A stretch of DNA of 64,000 bases, from NCBI RefSeq assembly GCF_002749975.1, contig NZ_PEIG01000005.1, positions 336,683 to 400,682 of the forward strand. The letters are read 5' to 3'. Source of the stretch: Gloeocapsopsis sp. IPPAS B-1203. Lineage in GTDB: Bacteria; Cyanobacteriota; Cyanobacteriia; Cyanobacteriales; Chroococcidiopsidaceae. A program made the translations under genes and the position numbers. The notes under the pieces are model-generated. The model made no database searches and was not told the origin of the DNA. It saw only the letters and a list, made by a program, of their open reading frames with translations. This document shows positions 36,241-44,793 of this stretch, piece after piece. Positions within the stretch are counted from its first letter, which is position 1; each line of letters begins with the position of its first letter.

Positions 36241-36831
36241 TTACACTTTGACTTCATCAGCAAAGTTGTTCCAACGAACAAAGTAAAATGGTCCAGCAAC
36301 AGAACCCCAAACGTGCTCATCAGTGTCAGGATCTCGCCCTCGATCGAGGCTGATAAACCGTTCTTGATCAATTTCAAATTCGCTATCTAGATAAGTTTTC
36401 TTATCTTTACGTACTACAATACACCCCTTTCCTGGCTCAACACTGCCTTTAAAGCTGTTTCCTGTCCATTCGACAAGCATATTACAGCCTAGTAATTTTT
36501 CTAAATGCTCTGATGCGATCGCCTGCAGGCGTTGGGGTTCGCGAGATGCACCGTAAAATTGTTGTTCGTCTTTAACGAGATAATTCTCAATCATAATGCG
36601 CTCGCCTGCGTTGACCAACTTCAGTACTCGCACCCGATAAGGATTATTCAGCATATAATCGTATGCTTGTTCCACATAAAAGCTTACTCCGGAGAGGGTT
36701 TCTAGAGGGAGAGGACGCATACAAACGCGAATGTGTGCAAAAAAAGGAGGATTTTCAAAAGCTTGTTCTTGATTGCTGAAATCTGCTGCCATCCACCGCG
36801 CTAAAGTAGCGATATCTGTAGAATGAGTCAT
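36241..36831 (-). CDS. cpcT: Phycobiliprotein lyase CpcT
   Basis: A 196-aa lyase that attaches phycocyanobilin to Cys-153 of the phycocyanin beta subunit. The text is characteristic: ATLARWMAADFSNQEQAFEN then PPFFAHIRVCMRPLP, later SFYVEQAYDYMLNNPYRVRV and LDSEFEIDQERFISLDRGRD. I chose the ATG at 36831 (MTHSTDIATLARW), the usual family start; the frame runs 21 codons upstream without support. No phycobilisome genes are adjacent, which is common for this lyase. Confidence 0.94.
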   Translation of the reverse strand: MTHSTDIATLARWMAADFSNQEQAFENPPFFAHIRVCMRPLPLETLSGVSFYVEQAYDYMLNNPYRVRVLKLVNAGERIMIENYLVKDEQQFYGASREPQRLQAIASEHLEKLLGCNMLVEWTGNSFKGSVEPGKGCIVVRKDKKTYLDSEFEIDQERFISLDRGRDPDTDEHVWGSVAGPFYFVRWNNFADEVKV

Positions 36832-37008
36832 TTGATCGGTCTTGGATAACGATAACGTTGTTTGTAATACTCTTTTGAGTATTTTAAAACTCAAAGCTAC
36901 CTATTTTTGTGGAGAAATTTTACTAAGTGACTCGTCAAGGAGTTAGTTGCTAGTGATTATTAGAAGAGTAAATTTTTAGATGAAGTGACTTGCTATTGCC
37001 ATTGAGAT

Positions 37009-38271
37009 ATGCATGATTATGATATTTTGCTTCACAAGATGATTCAACAACGAGAGAAAGTTGTCGTTACTACTGCGATCGCGTTATGGCTATGTTGTAG
37101 TTCCATTGCATTAGCACAGCGCCAGGAATCGTCATCTAATGCTTCGCCAAATCCGTTAGAAATAACGACACCAGATCCACTGCTACCTAGACTAAATCAA
37201 CCGTTGAGTCCTCAAGAACGTCAAAGTTTAGCAGCAGCTTTGGATCAACTCAACGTTCAAGCGCAAGCACAACTAGCAGCAGGAAATAGTATTGGTGCGT
37301 TTGAAATTTGGAACCGAGAACTAAGACTCAGGCGGGCTTTGGGTGCTTTAGCTGAAGTGCAAGCTTTGGGAAGAGTCGGGGCGATCGCATGGAGTGAGAA
37401 TGAAACCACTCAAGTTCAGATTATTACCCGTAGACTCCAAGCAATTCAACAACAAGCACAATCGCAACCCACAGTAGATTTAACATTACTGCGATCGCTT
37501 GGTTATGCTTATCGACAAGTGCGATCGCCACAACAAGCAATAGAAGTCTATAATCAGATTCTTGCACTAGAGCGACAAGCGCAGAATACTGTTGCAGCAG
37601 ACAATACTTTAAGAACAATTGCTGAATTACATCTTAGTTGGTTTGATTATTCACAAGCTGCTAAAAGTTATGAAGAGTTACGTAATTTAGCCAATACTCG
37701 CGGCGATGCCTTCGGCGGTTCGCGAAGCGACCATCGCGTCAGTGAAGTGACTTATTTGCAACAGCTAGCTTATATTTACGACCGTGCTAGACAATATCAA
37801 CAAGCAATCACAGTTAAACAGCGCCTTGCAGATCTGTATCTCAATGAGGCTCAATTCACTCAAGTCCCAGCCTTGCGGCTAGCGATCGCATCTGACTATC
37901 AAGCGTTAGGTCAAATTCAGCAAGCATTTGAAAATTATCAAGAGGCTTATGCTTCTGCTTGGTCTTTGCAGCAGTATGCGCGTGCTGGAGATGCTTTACG
38001 GAGATTAATTGTACTTTATCGCAGCCAAGGTCAAGTTGCGGAAGCTTTACAAACAAGTCAAATTCTTTTGGAAGCAGACAACAAAGCTGCTAATTTTTAC
38101 GGTTTGATGAACACTTACGACCAAATTGGACAAATTCATTTACAAAATGGCGATGAGAATGCAGCTCTTACTGCTTTTGAACAAGGACTTGCGATCGCCC
38201 AACAGTTACAATATCAACAACCTTACTTTACTCAACAGATTCAGCAGATTCAGCAGCAATTAGCGCAATAA
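37009..38271 (+). CDS. Exported TPR protein with an in-frame inserted repeat
   Basis: A 420-aa protein with a signal sequence (VVTTAIALWLCCSSIALAQ) and about six tetratricopeptide repeats (for example SLGYAYRQVRSPQQAIEVYN, AIASDYQALGQIQQAFENYQ, YDQIGQIHLQNGDENAALTA). TPR arrays mediate protein contacts; the location is periplasmic. In-frame starts at 37009 and 37039 are both possible, the second placing Met directly before the signal sequence. Between repeats the text TRGDAFGGSRSDHRVSEV contains nine residues made by a 27-bp palindromic insertion at a HIP1 site. Function unknown. Confidence 0.85.
   Translation: MHDYDILLHKMIQQREKVVVTTAIALWLCCSSIALAQRQESSSNASPNPLEITTPDPLLPRLNQPLSPQERQSLAAALDQLNVQAQAQLAAGNSIGAFEIWNRELRLRRALGALAEVQALGRVGAIAWSENETTQVQIITRRLQAIQQQAQSQPTVDLTLLRSLGYAYRQVRSPQQAIEVYNQILALERQAQNTVAADNTLRTIAELHLSWFDYSQAAKSYEELRNLANTRGDAFGGSRSDHRVSEVTYLQQLAYIYDRARQYQQAITVKQRLADLYLNEAQFTQVPALRLAIASDYQALGQIQQAFENYQEAYASAWSLQQYARAGDALRRLIVLYRSQGQVAEALQTSQILLEADNKAANFYGLMNTYDQIGQIHLQNGDENAALTAFEQGLAIAQQLQYQQPYFTQQIQQIQQQLAQ
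37708..37734 (+). repeat. 27-bp palindromic dispersed repeat inserted inside the TPR gene
   Basis: GCCTTCGGCGGTTCGCGAAG plus CGACCAT interrupts what would otherwise be GGCGATCGCGTC (a HIP1 octamer). CTTCG/CGAAG and GCGATG/CATCGC can pair as a hairpin. Its size keeps the reading frame (nine codons). It resembles the small dispersed repeats known from Nostoc-like genomes. Confidence 0.7.
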
Positions 38272-38301
38272 AACTTAAAGCCATAGTACGGTGTCCAATA
38301 G

Positions 38302-38724
38302 TTAATTGAACAAATTAGCGCCATATAACTTAGCTCCTCTAAAGTCAGCTCCTGCTATAGTTGCACCGTCCATTTCCACTGTATACAATCTTGCATCTTG
38401 AAGATTAGCACCCGTCAAGTCAACTTCATTCATAGTTGCACCAGTCGCAAAAGCTTTGAAGAGATTAGCTTCTTGTAAATTCGCGCCTGTTAAATCTGCG
38501 CCTTCTAAGTTAGCATCAATCAGACTTGCTCCCTCTAAGTTGGCATTTCTTAAGTCAGCACCAATTAAGTGAGCGCCATTTAAATTTGCACCTGATAGAT
38601 CGCATCCCATGCACTCCCTCGTTTCAATGAGTTGGCGTACGTGGGCTGGGTTTTCTGCTCTTACCGGAGCTGCTATGAATACAGTGCTCAGTAAAGCTGT
38701 AGTAGCAAAAATCTCCAGTTTCAT
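38302..38724 (-). CDS. Exported pentapeptide-repeat protein
   Basis: A 140-aa protein with a signal peptide (LEIFATTALLSTVFIAAPVR, cleavage near RAE) and about 14 pentapeptide repeats of the A(D/N)LxG type (DLSGANLNGAHLIGADLRNA, NLEGASLIDANLEGADLTGA), forming a right-handed quadrilateral beta-helix. The MGCDLSGAN cap has two nearby Cys (ETRECMGCDL) that could form a disulfide or bind metal. Lumenal or periplasmic pentapeptide proteins are common in cyanobacteria; function unknown. Confidence 0.88.
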   Translation of the reverse strand: MKLEIFATTALLSTVFIAAPVRAENPAHVRQLIETRECMGCDLSGANLNGAHLIGADLRNANLEGASLIDANLEGADLTGANLQEANLFKAFATGATMNEVDLTGANLQDARLYTVEMDGATIAGADFRGAKLYGANLFN

Positions 38725-39486
38725 TATCGTCTACCTCAAAAACAGGTTAAAAATCTTGTTGTTATAGATAGCATCCCTCAAATAAAACGCTTTGCCCTCC
38801 TACGTGTGGACGACGTAGAAGAAGGAGATTTTTAGAAGTCATGCTTAATTATTCGGACTAAGTTACCTACTACGGGTATATTTTTTTATAGTTTGGCAAT
38901 CTCTCAAAAGTATGAATTAGCGAGCAAAAGCTCAATTATGGCAGGAAGGCGGCGTAAGATTATTTGTACAGTTAGCCTGCTGTTTATTTAGCATCTCAAT
39001 AGACCTCATGCATAAATCACAGATGTCCTTCGACTGAAGTCGAGGCTAGTAAACGAAGTTTCAAGAGTTTTGAGTTTTGAAACTAAGCTAAAACTTCTTC
39101 AATTTATAATTCAGAACTTTGTGCAGCGGTAATGAGCGCCCACTCAAGAGTAAGCATTTTGAGGGAGTAATGCCTGCCTTACCCGTAGTTCACGGAGGTG
39201 AACTTTCTTTTGTTTAGCTGCGAATTTATGCACCAAGCATTCTTCATGGATAAAGTCAGGGAGTTAATGCGAATAATGCACTTTTTTGCACTTTATTGTT
39301 CAAAACAAGTTGATTAATGATTCCTAATATTACCTAGAGAGACTTGACATAGAGAAATCAATTACACAAAGATAACCAGAGATAGTGAATAATCACTAAG
39401 GAGCATCTTGCCCTAAGTATTACTTGTTTTACACTATTCCTATTTACTGTGATCAAGGCTTAATTAGCTACCAAGGAGTTAAATCT
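38725..39486. other. Intergenic region with modular hairpin repeat (copy A inside)
   Basis: About 760 bp without an accepted gene. It contains a hairpin CTACGT-N7-ACGTAG (38810-38828) and copy A of the multi-hairpin repeat at 39025-39235. The final stretch carries AAGGAG, the ribosome site of the next gene. The rest is AT-rich with no recognised signal. Confidence 0.45.
39025..39235 (+). repeat. Modular palindromic repeat, copy A
   Basis: Modules in order: CCTTCGACT-GA-AGTCGAGG (39027-39045), TGCCTGCCTTACCCGTAG (about 39171-39188), AGTTCAC-GGAG-GTGAACT (39187-39204), and GCTGCGAATTTATGC (about 39217). These correspond to modules of copies B, C and D. The GTGTAC module is missing; the middle section is longer and degenerate. 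Confidence 0.65.
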
Positions 39487-40221
39487 ATGTGGTGTAGATG
39501 GAGCACAACGATCGCAGCTGTCACCTTCGGGGTAACAGCTGGCTTAGTTAGTTACGAAATGACTTCTGTTGCTCAGCAACGGTATTACTATACTCCAGGA
39601 GAATTTCGAGTTACGTTGCGAGGATTAGGATATGACATTCCAGAAGAGGGACCTTTAACTGATGAAGCTACTCGTAATGCAATTCGAGACTTTCAGCAAA
39701 GATATGGCTTACAAGCTGATGGTGTAGCAGGTCCACAGACACAGAGTACAGCGGCTGAGCTGATGAGAAATCTGCATGGAAGTTTAAACTTAGTTGTCAA
39801 TCCTGTTCCTCCACTACCGCGAAACCAATTCTATACAACACTCACCGAATCAGCAGTCGAACAGTTCCAAGAGCAGGCTAACTTGGAAACAACTGGAACT
39901 GCCAATCTAGAAACTCGCATCAGACTCGACCAAGAAGCAAGAAGGATTCTCAGCGGCGAAGAACCAACACCAACAGCTACGCCATCCCCAACCCCATCCC
40001 CAACGGCATCTCCGTCTCCAACCCCAACACCAACAACTACCCCATCTCCAACACCGACACCAACGGAATCCCCAACACCATTCCCAACACCAACACCATC
40101 GCCAACCCCAACAGCTACCCCATCTCCAGTACCAACGGAATCTCCCTCACCTATACCGACAATTTCGCCCTCACCATCGCCAACTCCAACAGCTACACCA
40201 TCTCCAAGCCCAACACTTTAA
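39487..40221 (+). CDS. Secreted peptidoglycan-binding domain protein with Pro/Thr/Ser tail
   Basis: A 244-aa protein: signal sequence ([20 protein letters not shown]), a PG_binding_1 domain (about 40-90, [20 protein letters not shown] then [20 protein letters not shown]), a second similar but weaker unit (about 105-150), then about 85 residues of [12 protein letters not shown] repeats to the very end. The tail carries no further domain. AAGGAG lies 8 bp before the ATG at 39487, which decides this start over a frame opening at 39424. Likely anchored in the cell wall; the partner is unknown. Confidence 0.87.
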   Translation: MWCRWSTTIAAVTFGVTAGLVSYEMTSVAQQRYYYTPGEFRVTLRGLGYDIPEEGPLTDEATRNAIRDFQQRYGLQADGVAGPQTQSTAAELMRNLHGSLNLVVNPVPPLPRNQFYTTLTESAVEQFQEQANLETTGTANLETRIRLDQEARRILSGEEPTPTATPSPTPSPTASPSPTPTPTTTPSPTPTPTESPTPFPTPTPSPTPTATPSPVPTESPSPIPTISPSPSPTPTATPSPSPTL

Positions 40222-40252
40222 GCAAAGCTATATTTGAATCACTGGTTTACAC

Positions 40253-41140
40253 TTACTCTGCTGGATCGGGTAATGGTCTTCCTTGAGGACTTGGTAAACT
40301 AGGACGGCGATCGCCATAGGGCATAGGGATGTACTGTACGCTAGGACGTCCGCCCTGTGGTTGGGGATACAATTCCATTAAGTTATAAATTGAACGGGGC
40401 AAACCTACTGTAATGGGTAGCCCCATTTCTGTTGCTTCTTCGACTGTTACAGGATAATCGTGGGTAACTCGCCCAGTGGTTAATGCGTCAATAATTTTTT
40501 CAACGTTTTCGGGTGCAATTTTTTGTTTTGGGATGTCGTCTTTTAATAATGTGCGGACAAAGCGCTGGACTTGCGCGATCGCTTTGCGCGATAAATCTGC
40601 CATGATTAGCGTTTGATCGTCTATATCACCAATTGGTTTATCTTCTACTACCTTAATAATGCTTGCTGCTGGAAAGTTACCCAACTGCGGATCGACAGGT
40701 CCCAAAACCGCATTGGCATCCATGATAATTTCATCAGATGCTAGCGCTAACATCGTACCGCCACTCATGGCATAGTGGGGAATGAAGACAGTTACTTTGG
40801 CAGGGTGCCGAATCAACGCTCTAGCTATTTGCTCAGTTGCTAAAACTAATCCACCAGGAGTGTGTAAAATCAAATCGATTGGGACATTCGGTGGAGTCAG
40901 ACGAATTGCTCGTAGTACTTGTTCTGAATCTTCAATACTGATGTAACGCGAGATCGGAATTCCCAGTAAGCTCAGCGATTCTTGCCGATGAATGAGTAAG
41001 ATAATTCTACTATTACGCCCACGCTCAAATTCTTGTAATGCGCGGATGCGACGGGCTTCCATTTGACGGCGTTGCCATACAGGTTGCAACGAAGAAAGAA
41101 AAAGGAAAACCCAGAACAAGTCAAAGAAACTAAAGTTCAT
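40253..41140 (-). CDS. Membrane-anchored ClpP-fold serine protease (SDH family)
   Basis: A 295-aa protein with an N-terminal membrane segment (FFDLFWVFLFLSSLQPVW) and a Clp-fold protease domain. DLILHTPGGLVLATEQIARA gives the oxyanion GG; the probable catalytic Ser lies in IPHYAMSGGTMLALASDEII; MDANAVLGPVDPQLGNFPAA follows. This is the family of predicted periplasmic serine proteases related to SppA and annotated as SDH-type. Substrates are unknown; a membrane-protein quality role is inferred. The C-terminus is Pro-rich. Confidence 0.88.
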   Translation of the reverse strand: MNFSFFDLFWVFLFLSSLQPVWQRRQMEARRIRALQEFERGRNSRIILLIHRQESLSLLGIPISRYISIEDSEQVLRAIRLTPPNVPIDLILHTPGGLVLATEQIARALIRHPAKVTVFIPHYAMSGGTMLALASDEIIMDANAVLGPVDPQLGNFPAASIIKVVEDKPIGDIDDQTLIMADLSRKAIAQVQRFVRTLLKDDIPKQKIAPENVEKIIDALTTGRVTHDYPVTVEEATEMGLPITVGLPRSIYNLMELYPQPQGGRPSVQYIPMPYGDRRPSLPSPQGRPLPDPAE

Positions 41141-41352
41141 AGAAGTATTAGCTAATGAAATACAATCCTCTGTACTTGTTTCAATTTACTAGAAACAGAA
41201 CAGTTTCAAATGAAGAGAAACTGAAGTCTATCCACAGAGTTAGAAACGTCGTATAAGGCAATACAAACAATGAGCTTGTTGGGCTTCAAACCCATTCGCA
41301 AAGCTCTTGGGTTGAGTAAGCGTGATAAAATCTGCTACACCATTCAGCAGAC

Positions 41353-41466
41353 GCCCTACGACTGAAGTCAGGGCTATCCAGGTAAAGTGTACCTTCGTAC
41401 ACTAAAATAAGATTTTTGAGTAAGGCATGCCTTACCGGTAGTTTATGGTGTGCGAATTCATTCGCA
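41353..41466 (+). repeat. Modular palindromic repeat, copy B
   Basis: Modules in order: GCCCTACGACT-GA-AGTCAGGGC (41353-41374), AGTGTAC-CTTC-GTACACT (41386-41403), the perfect 16-bp palindrome GTAAGGCATGCCTTAC (41420-41435), and GCGAAT-TC-ATTCGC (41452-41465). Copy C carries corresponding modules in reverse order at 44.2 kb. Copy B ends about 35 bp before the truncated prlF antitoxin. Confidence 0.8.
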
Positions 41467-41501
41467 ATTCTCTTCACGCAGGAGGTTTAATAATTTTTTA
41501 G

Positions 41502-41678
41502 GTAGACCAGACAAAGAGCAAACTCATACTAGAGCAGTTTTTGAATTTTCTTACACGAGATCTCGAAAAGCATCCTCAGCTCTTACAAGCGATTAGCTCT
41601 GATTTAGCAAGCCGCATTCAATCCTTGGTTGCTGAAGTTGAGTTCGATCTAGATGCACCATCTGACGAGGATGAATAA
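41502..41678 (+). pseudogene. prlF: Remnant of prlF-type antitoxin (C-terminal half only)
   Basis: Fifty-eight codons end at a TAA but no start codon opens them; a TAG precedes directly. The translation includes ILEQFLNFLTRDLEKHPQLL, QAISSDLASRIQSLVAEVEF and DLDAPSDEDE. This matches the C-terminal half of PrlF-family antitoxins (compare FLxFLxxDI, LVAGxxxDxD, DDE in E. coli PrlF). The N-terminal AbrB-like DNA-binding half is gone and the modular repeat B sits where it should be. GGAGG at 41481-41485 is the only other relic. Confidence 0.75.
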
Positions 41679-41680
41679 GT

Positions 41681-41716
41681 GTGTCTGTAAATCAGCCGTT
41701 AGCGATTAATGGGTGA
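41681..41716 (+). pseudogene. yhaV: Remnant of yhaV-type toxin (first 11 codons)
   Basis: Directly after the prlF remnant, GTG opens V-S-V-N-Q-P-L-A-I-N-G and then TGA. YhaV toxins begin with an INGW (or VNGW) motif; here the Trp codon position is a stop and the remainder of the gene is absent, replaced by the epimerase gene ten bases later. The order antitoxin-then-toxin and the 2-bp gap fit a prlF-yhaV operon. Confidence 0.6.
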
Positions 41717-41725
41717 AATAACAGC

Positions 41726-42550
41726 ATGAAAGTATTGGTTACGGGAAGCGAGGGAATGATTGGAGCAGTCGTCATGCAAGTTTTACAGGATGACGGGAAT
41801 AAAGTCGTTGGGTTTGACATCGTAAACAGCCAAGACATTCTCAAACCGGATCAACTTCAAATTGCTATTCAAGGATGCGACGCAGTTGTTCATTTAGCAG
41901 CATCGCTTGGTTTTGCAGAAGATACGGCGAATGACATTATGACTGTCAATCTTCTCGGCACATGGCATGTTCTCACAGCGGCGGCAAAAGCAAAAGTCAA
42001 ACGTGTGGTGTTTTTCAGCAGCGTTGATGCGTTGGGCGTATTCAAAGGTGAAAGAAAGCCCGATTATTTGCCACTGGACGATAATCATTTGTGCTATCCA
42101 GCAACTCCTTACGCAATCTCTAAACGACTTAGTGAAGAAATGTGTCGGTTTTGGAGGGACAGCACTGGCATTCCAACTATTTGTCTCAGACCGCCTGGCG
42201 TTTTTGACGCAGCAACTTATGATTTCATTATTTCCAACCGGAACGCCAATCCTGATTTCGAGTGGAATCCGTTTTGGGAATATGGCGCATTTCTTGATGT
42301 GCGTGATGCAGCAGAAGCGGCAAAGTGCGCATTATCTTGTTCTTTTTCCGGTCATGTTACTTTGTTACTGTGTGCAGACGACATTTCTTCAGCCTCTCGC
42401 ACCAGTCGTGAAATGGCTCAATCACTTCATCCTGATGTTGAATGGCGCGGCGGAAAGGAATACGATCAACAACCTTACAAGGCTTTGATAAATACTCATC
42501 GTGCCAAAGAAGTTTTAAATTGGATACCGCGCTACAAGTGGCGACCGTAA
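41726..42550 (+). CDS. NAD(P)-dependent epimerase/dehydratase (extended SDR)
   Basis: A 274-aa extended short-chain dehydrogenase. The coenzyme loop is KVLVTGSEGMIGAVVMQVL, substrate-binding region HLAASLGFAEDTANDIMTVN, catalytic YAISKRLSEEMCRF (YxxxK) with Ser in VVFFSSVDALGVFKGE. It resembles nucleotide-sugar epimerases but is shorter; the substrate is unknown. It has no HIP1 octamer over 825 bp, unlike most native genes here. It lies between two inverted copies of the modular repeat and directly after a broken toxin-antitoxin locus, so recent acquisition is likely. Confidence 0.87.
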   Translation: MKVLVTGSEGMIGAVVMQVLQDDGNKVVGFDIVNSQDILKPDQLQIAIQGCDAVVHLAASLGFAEDTANDIMTVNLLGTWHVLTAAAKAKVKRVVFFSSVDALGVFKGERKPDYLPLDDNHLCYPATPYAISKRLSEEMCRFWRDSTGIPTICLRPPGVFDAATYDFIISNRNANPDFEWNPFWEYGAFLDVRDAAEAAKCALSCSFSGHVTLLLCADDISSASRTSREMAQSLHPDVEWRGGKEYDQQPYKALINTHRAKEVLNWIPRYKWRP

Positions 42551-42654
42551 GACACTAACACCAGCCTAACAACGTGCTTTGTTCTTTAAGCATCTTTTGG
42601 GCAATCTCAGAAATCAAGATCGCCCAGTTTCTTTATTATGGAACTGATATTAAT

Positions 42655-44046
42655 TTAGCTACGCGCAATACCTTCTTGACGGGCGGCGCGTTGTACGGCA
42701 TTAGCTACTGCTGTTGCAACTCGTCGGTCAAACACCGAAGGAATAATATGTTCGCGGTGAAGTTCTGCGGGTGATACAAGTTCTGCGATCGCATACGCTG
42801 CTTCTAAGTACATTGTGGTTGTAATTGTTGCTGCTCGACAATCTAACGCACCACGAAATACACCAGGAAAAGCGAGAACATTATTAATTTGATTGGGGTA
42901 GTCACTTCGTCCTGTTGCCATTACAGCGACATCATTTGTCACTAATTCTGGTTGAATTTCAGGAATAGGATTTGCCATTGCAAACACAATCGGATCGTGT
43001 GCCATTGAACGTACCATTTCTGGTGTGACGACACCTGGGGCACTGACACCGATGAAAACATCTGCATCTTTGAGTGCATCAGCCAATGAACCACTTTGTT
43101 CTACAGCAAATTCGCGCTTTTGTTCAGTCAGATCAGCGCGTTGTAGAGAAAGAACACCTTTAGAGTCACACATCAAGATGGTTTCTGCTCCAGCTTTACG
43201 CAATAATCGCGCGATCGCAACTCCCGCCGCCCCTGCACCGTTAATCACGATGCGGATTTTATTCATTGATTTGTCTATTAACTTCAGCGAATTTACCAAC
43301 GCCGCTAAAGTGACAATTGCGGTTCCATGCTGGTCATCATGAAATATGGGAATATCTAATTCTTGGCGCAGTCTACTTTCAATTTCAAAACAACGCGGTG
43401 CGGCAATATCTTCTAAATTAACTCCCCCAAATACAGGCGCAATCTGTTTAACTGTTTCTACAATCGTATCGGTGTCTTGACTTGTCAAACAAATCGGAAA
43501 CGCATCTAGTCCGGCAAATTCTTTAAACAGCATTGCTTTACCTTCCATCACTGGTAAAGCTGCGGCTGGACCTAGATTTCCTAGCCCTAAAACCGCGCTA
43601 CCGTCTGTAACAATGGCTACAGTATTTTGCTTAATTGTTAATTGATAAACTTGTTCAGGATCTTGGGCGATCGCAGTACAAATACGTCCTACTCCTGGCG
43701 TGTATGCCATTGCCAAGTCGGACACACTTTTTAAAGCAATTTTGCTTGTAATACTAATTTTACCACCACGATGCAAGTTGAATGTGCGATCGTAAACATC
43801 CATTACCTTGATATCTGGTAAGACTTTCACGGCTTGGACGATTGTTTCGGCGTGTTCGGTACTTGCCGCATCAACAGTGATATCGCGGATAGAAATGTGA
43901 CGAGTTTGTTCAATTAAATCAATTTGACCGAGATTACCACCACAGTTAGCGATCGCGTGTGTCACACTCGCCAACATACCCACACGATTGGGAATTTGCA
44001 ACCGCAGCGTCAAACTAAAGCTCGAATTTGGAGTTAGGTTTACCAT
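42655..44046 (-). CDS. NAD-dependent malic enzyme with N-terminal ACT domain
   Basis: Oxidative decarboxylation of malate to pyruvate. A protein of about 463 aa: ACT domain (1-80, FSLTLRLQIPNRVGMLASVT), the malic N-domain (KSVSDLAMAYTPGVGRICTA, then IFHDDQHGTAIVTLAAL with its metal Asp) and the NAD-binding domain (IRIVINGAGAAGVAIARLLR). ACT domains bind small ligands such as amino acids and imply allosteric control; the ACT-malic fusion is usual in cyanobacteria. I chose the ATG at 44046 (MVNLTPNSSFSL). It contains several HIP1 sites, so it looks native. Confidence 0.93.
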   Translation of the reverse strand: MVNLTPNSSFSLTLRLQIPNRVGMLASVTHAIANCGGNLGQIDLIEQTRHISIRDITVDAASTEHAETIVQAVKVLPDIKVMDVYDRTFNLHRGGKISITSKIALKSVSDLAMAYTPGVGRICTAIAQDPEQVYQLTIKQNTVAIVTDGSAVLGLGNLGPAAALPVMEGKAMLFKEFAGLDAFPICLTSQDTDTIVETVKQIAPVFGGVNLEDIAAPRCFEIESRLRQELDIPIFHDDQHGTAIVTLAALVNSLKLIDKSMNKIRIVINGAGAAGVAIARLLRKAGAETILMCDSKGVLSLQRADLTEQKREFAVEQSGSLADALKDADVFIGVSAPGVVTPEMVRSMAHDPIVFAMANPIPEIQPELVTNDVAVMATGRSDYPNQINNVLAFPGVFRGALDCRAATITTTMYLEAAYAIAELVSPAELHREHIIPSVFDRRVATAVANAVQRAARQEGIARS

Positions 44047-44169
44047 GTGCCCTGTACGCGATCTGTGTAAATCAACTGGTATAGCCCAGTTCACCTTAAG
44101 TTGCCATATCTTAGCAATCTAAATAGTATGATTTAATTCAACTCTGTGGAAAATGATTTGGTAAGCTTG

Positions 44170-44287
44170 GCGAATGAATTCGCAGCTCAACAAACAAAGT
44201 CCACGGAGGTGGACTTAGTGGTAAAAGCCTTGTTTTAGTGTACGAAGGTACACTTCGCTTGTGTAGCCCCGACTTCAGTCGGAGAGC
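44170..44287 (-). repeat. Modular palindromic repeat, copy C (inverted relative to B)
   Basis: Modules in order on plus: GCGAAT-GA-ATTCGC (44170-44183), AAGTCCAC-GGAG-GTGGACTT (44197-44216), GGTAAAAGCCTTGTTTTA, AGTGTAC-GAAG-GTACACT (44237-44254), CCGACT-TC-AGTCGG (44269-44282). The order is the reverse of copies A, B and D, so this copy is in the opposite orientation. Confidence 0.8.
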
Positions 44288-44793
44288 TTAGTTGAATTTT
44301 TGTTTAAATTTAGACCATTTCTGCTAGTTGATTATTTAAGGCTGTGAGATCGATTTCGTAACATTCAAACAGATTAGTTAGAGTAGTCTTATCTGTTTCA
44401 GTCAAATGGACTAAAGTCCAGCATTTAAGTTACAAGTTTGGCTAACTATAATCTCTAGTATTAAAAACGCAATCATGAGAGTAGCGTGCACTGCGTTTGG
44501 CATAAAGAAGCTAAACATTTTATTGTTGAATATTAATATAAGCTACCCAATTAGATTTCTTATTAGAGAATAGGTTTAAAGAGCATAAAATAATAAGATT
44601 TTTCTTTGCACGACTATAGGCTCAGTAAACGCGTTAGAGCTGACTATTAAGTTCTTGTAGTGTAGTTGCTGAAGTGATTACCGCAGATCAACTTAGCCTG
44701 GAGCCGGACAAATAGCAAGATCCTCTTTTGGGACTTAGCGGACATCAGGGTGTGTCACTTGTACCCAGTAGACAAATGGAAAGGAGGATGCGC
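44288..44793. other. 500-bp intergenic region before the flavin oxidoreductase
   Basis: AT-rich, with no gene recognised. It contains one hairpin TGGACT-AA-AGTCCA (44406-44419) similar in style to the modular repeat. The end carries AAGGAGG (44781-44787), the ribosome site for the next gene. No terminator was seen. Confidence 0.4.
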
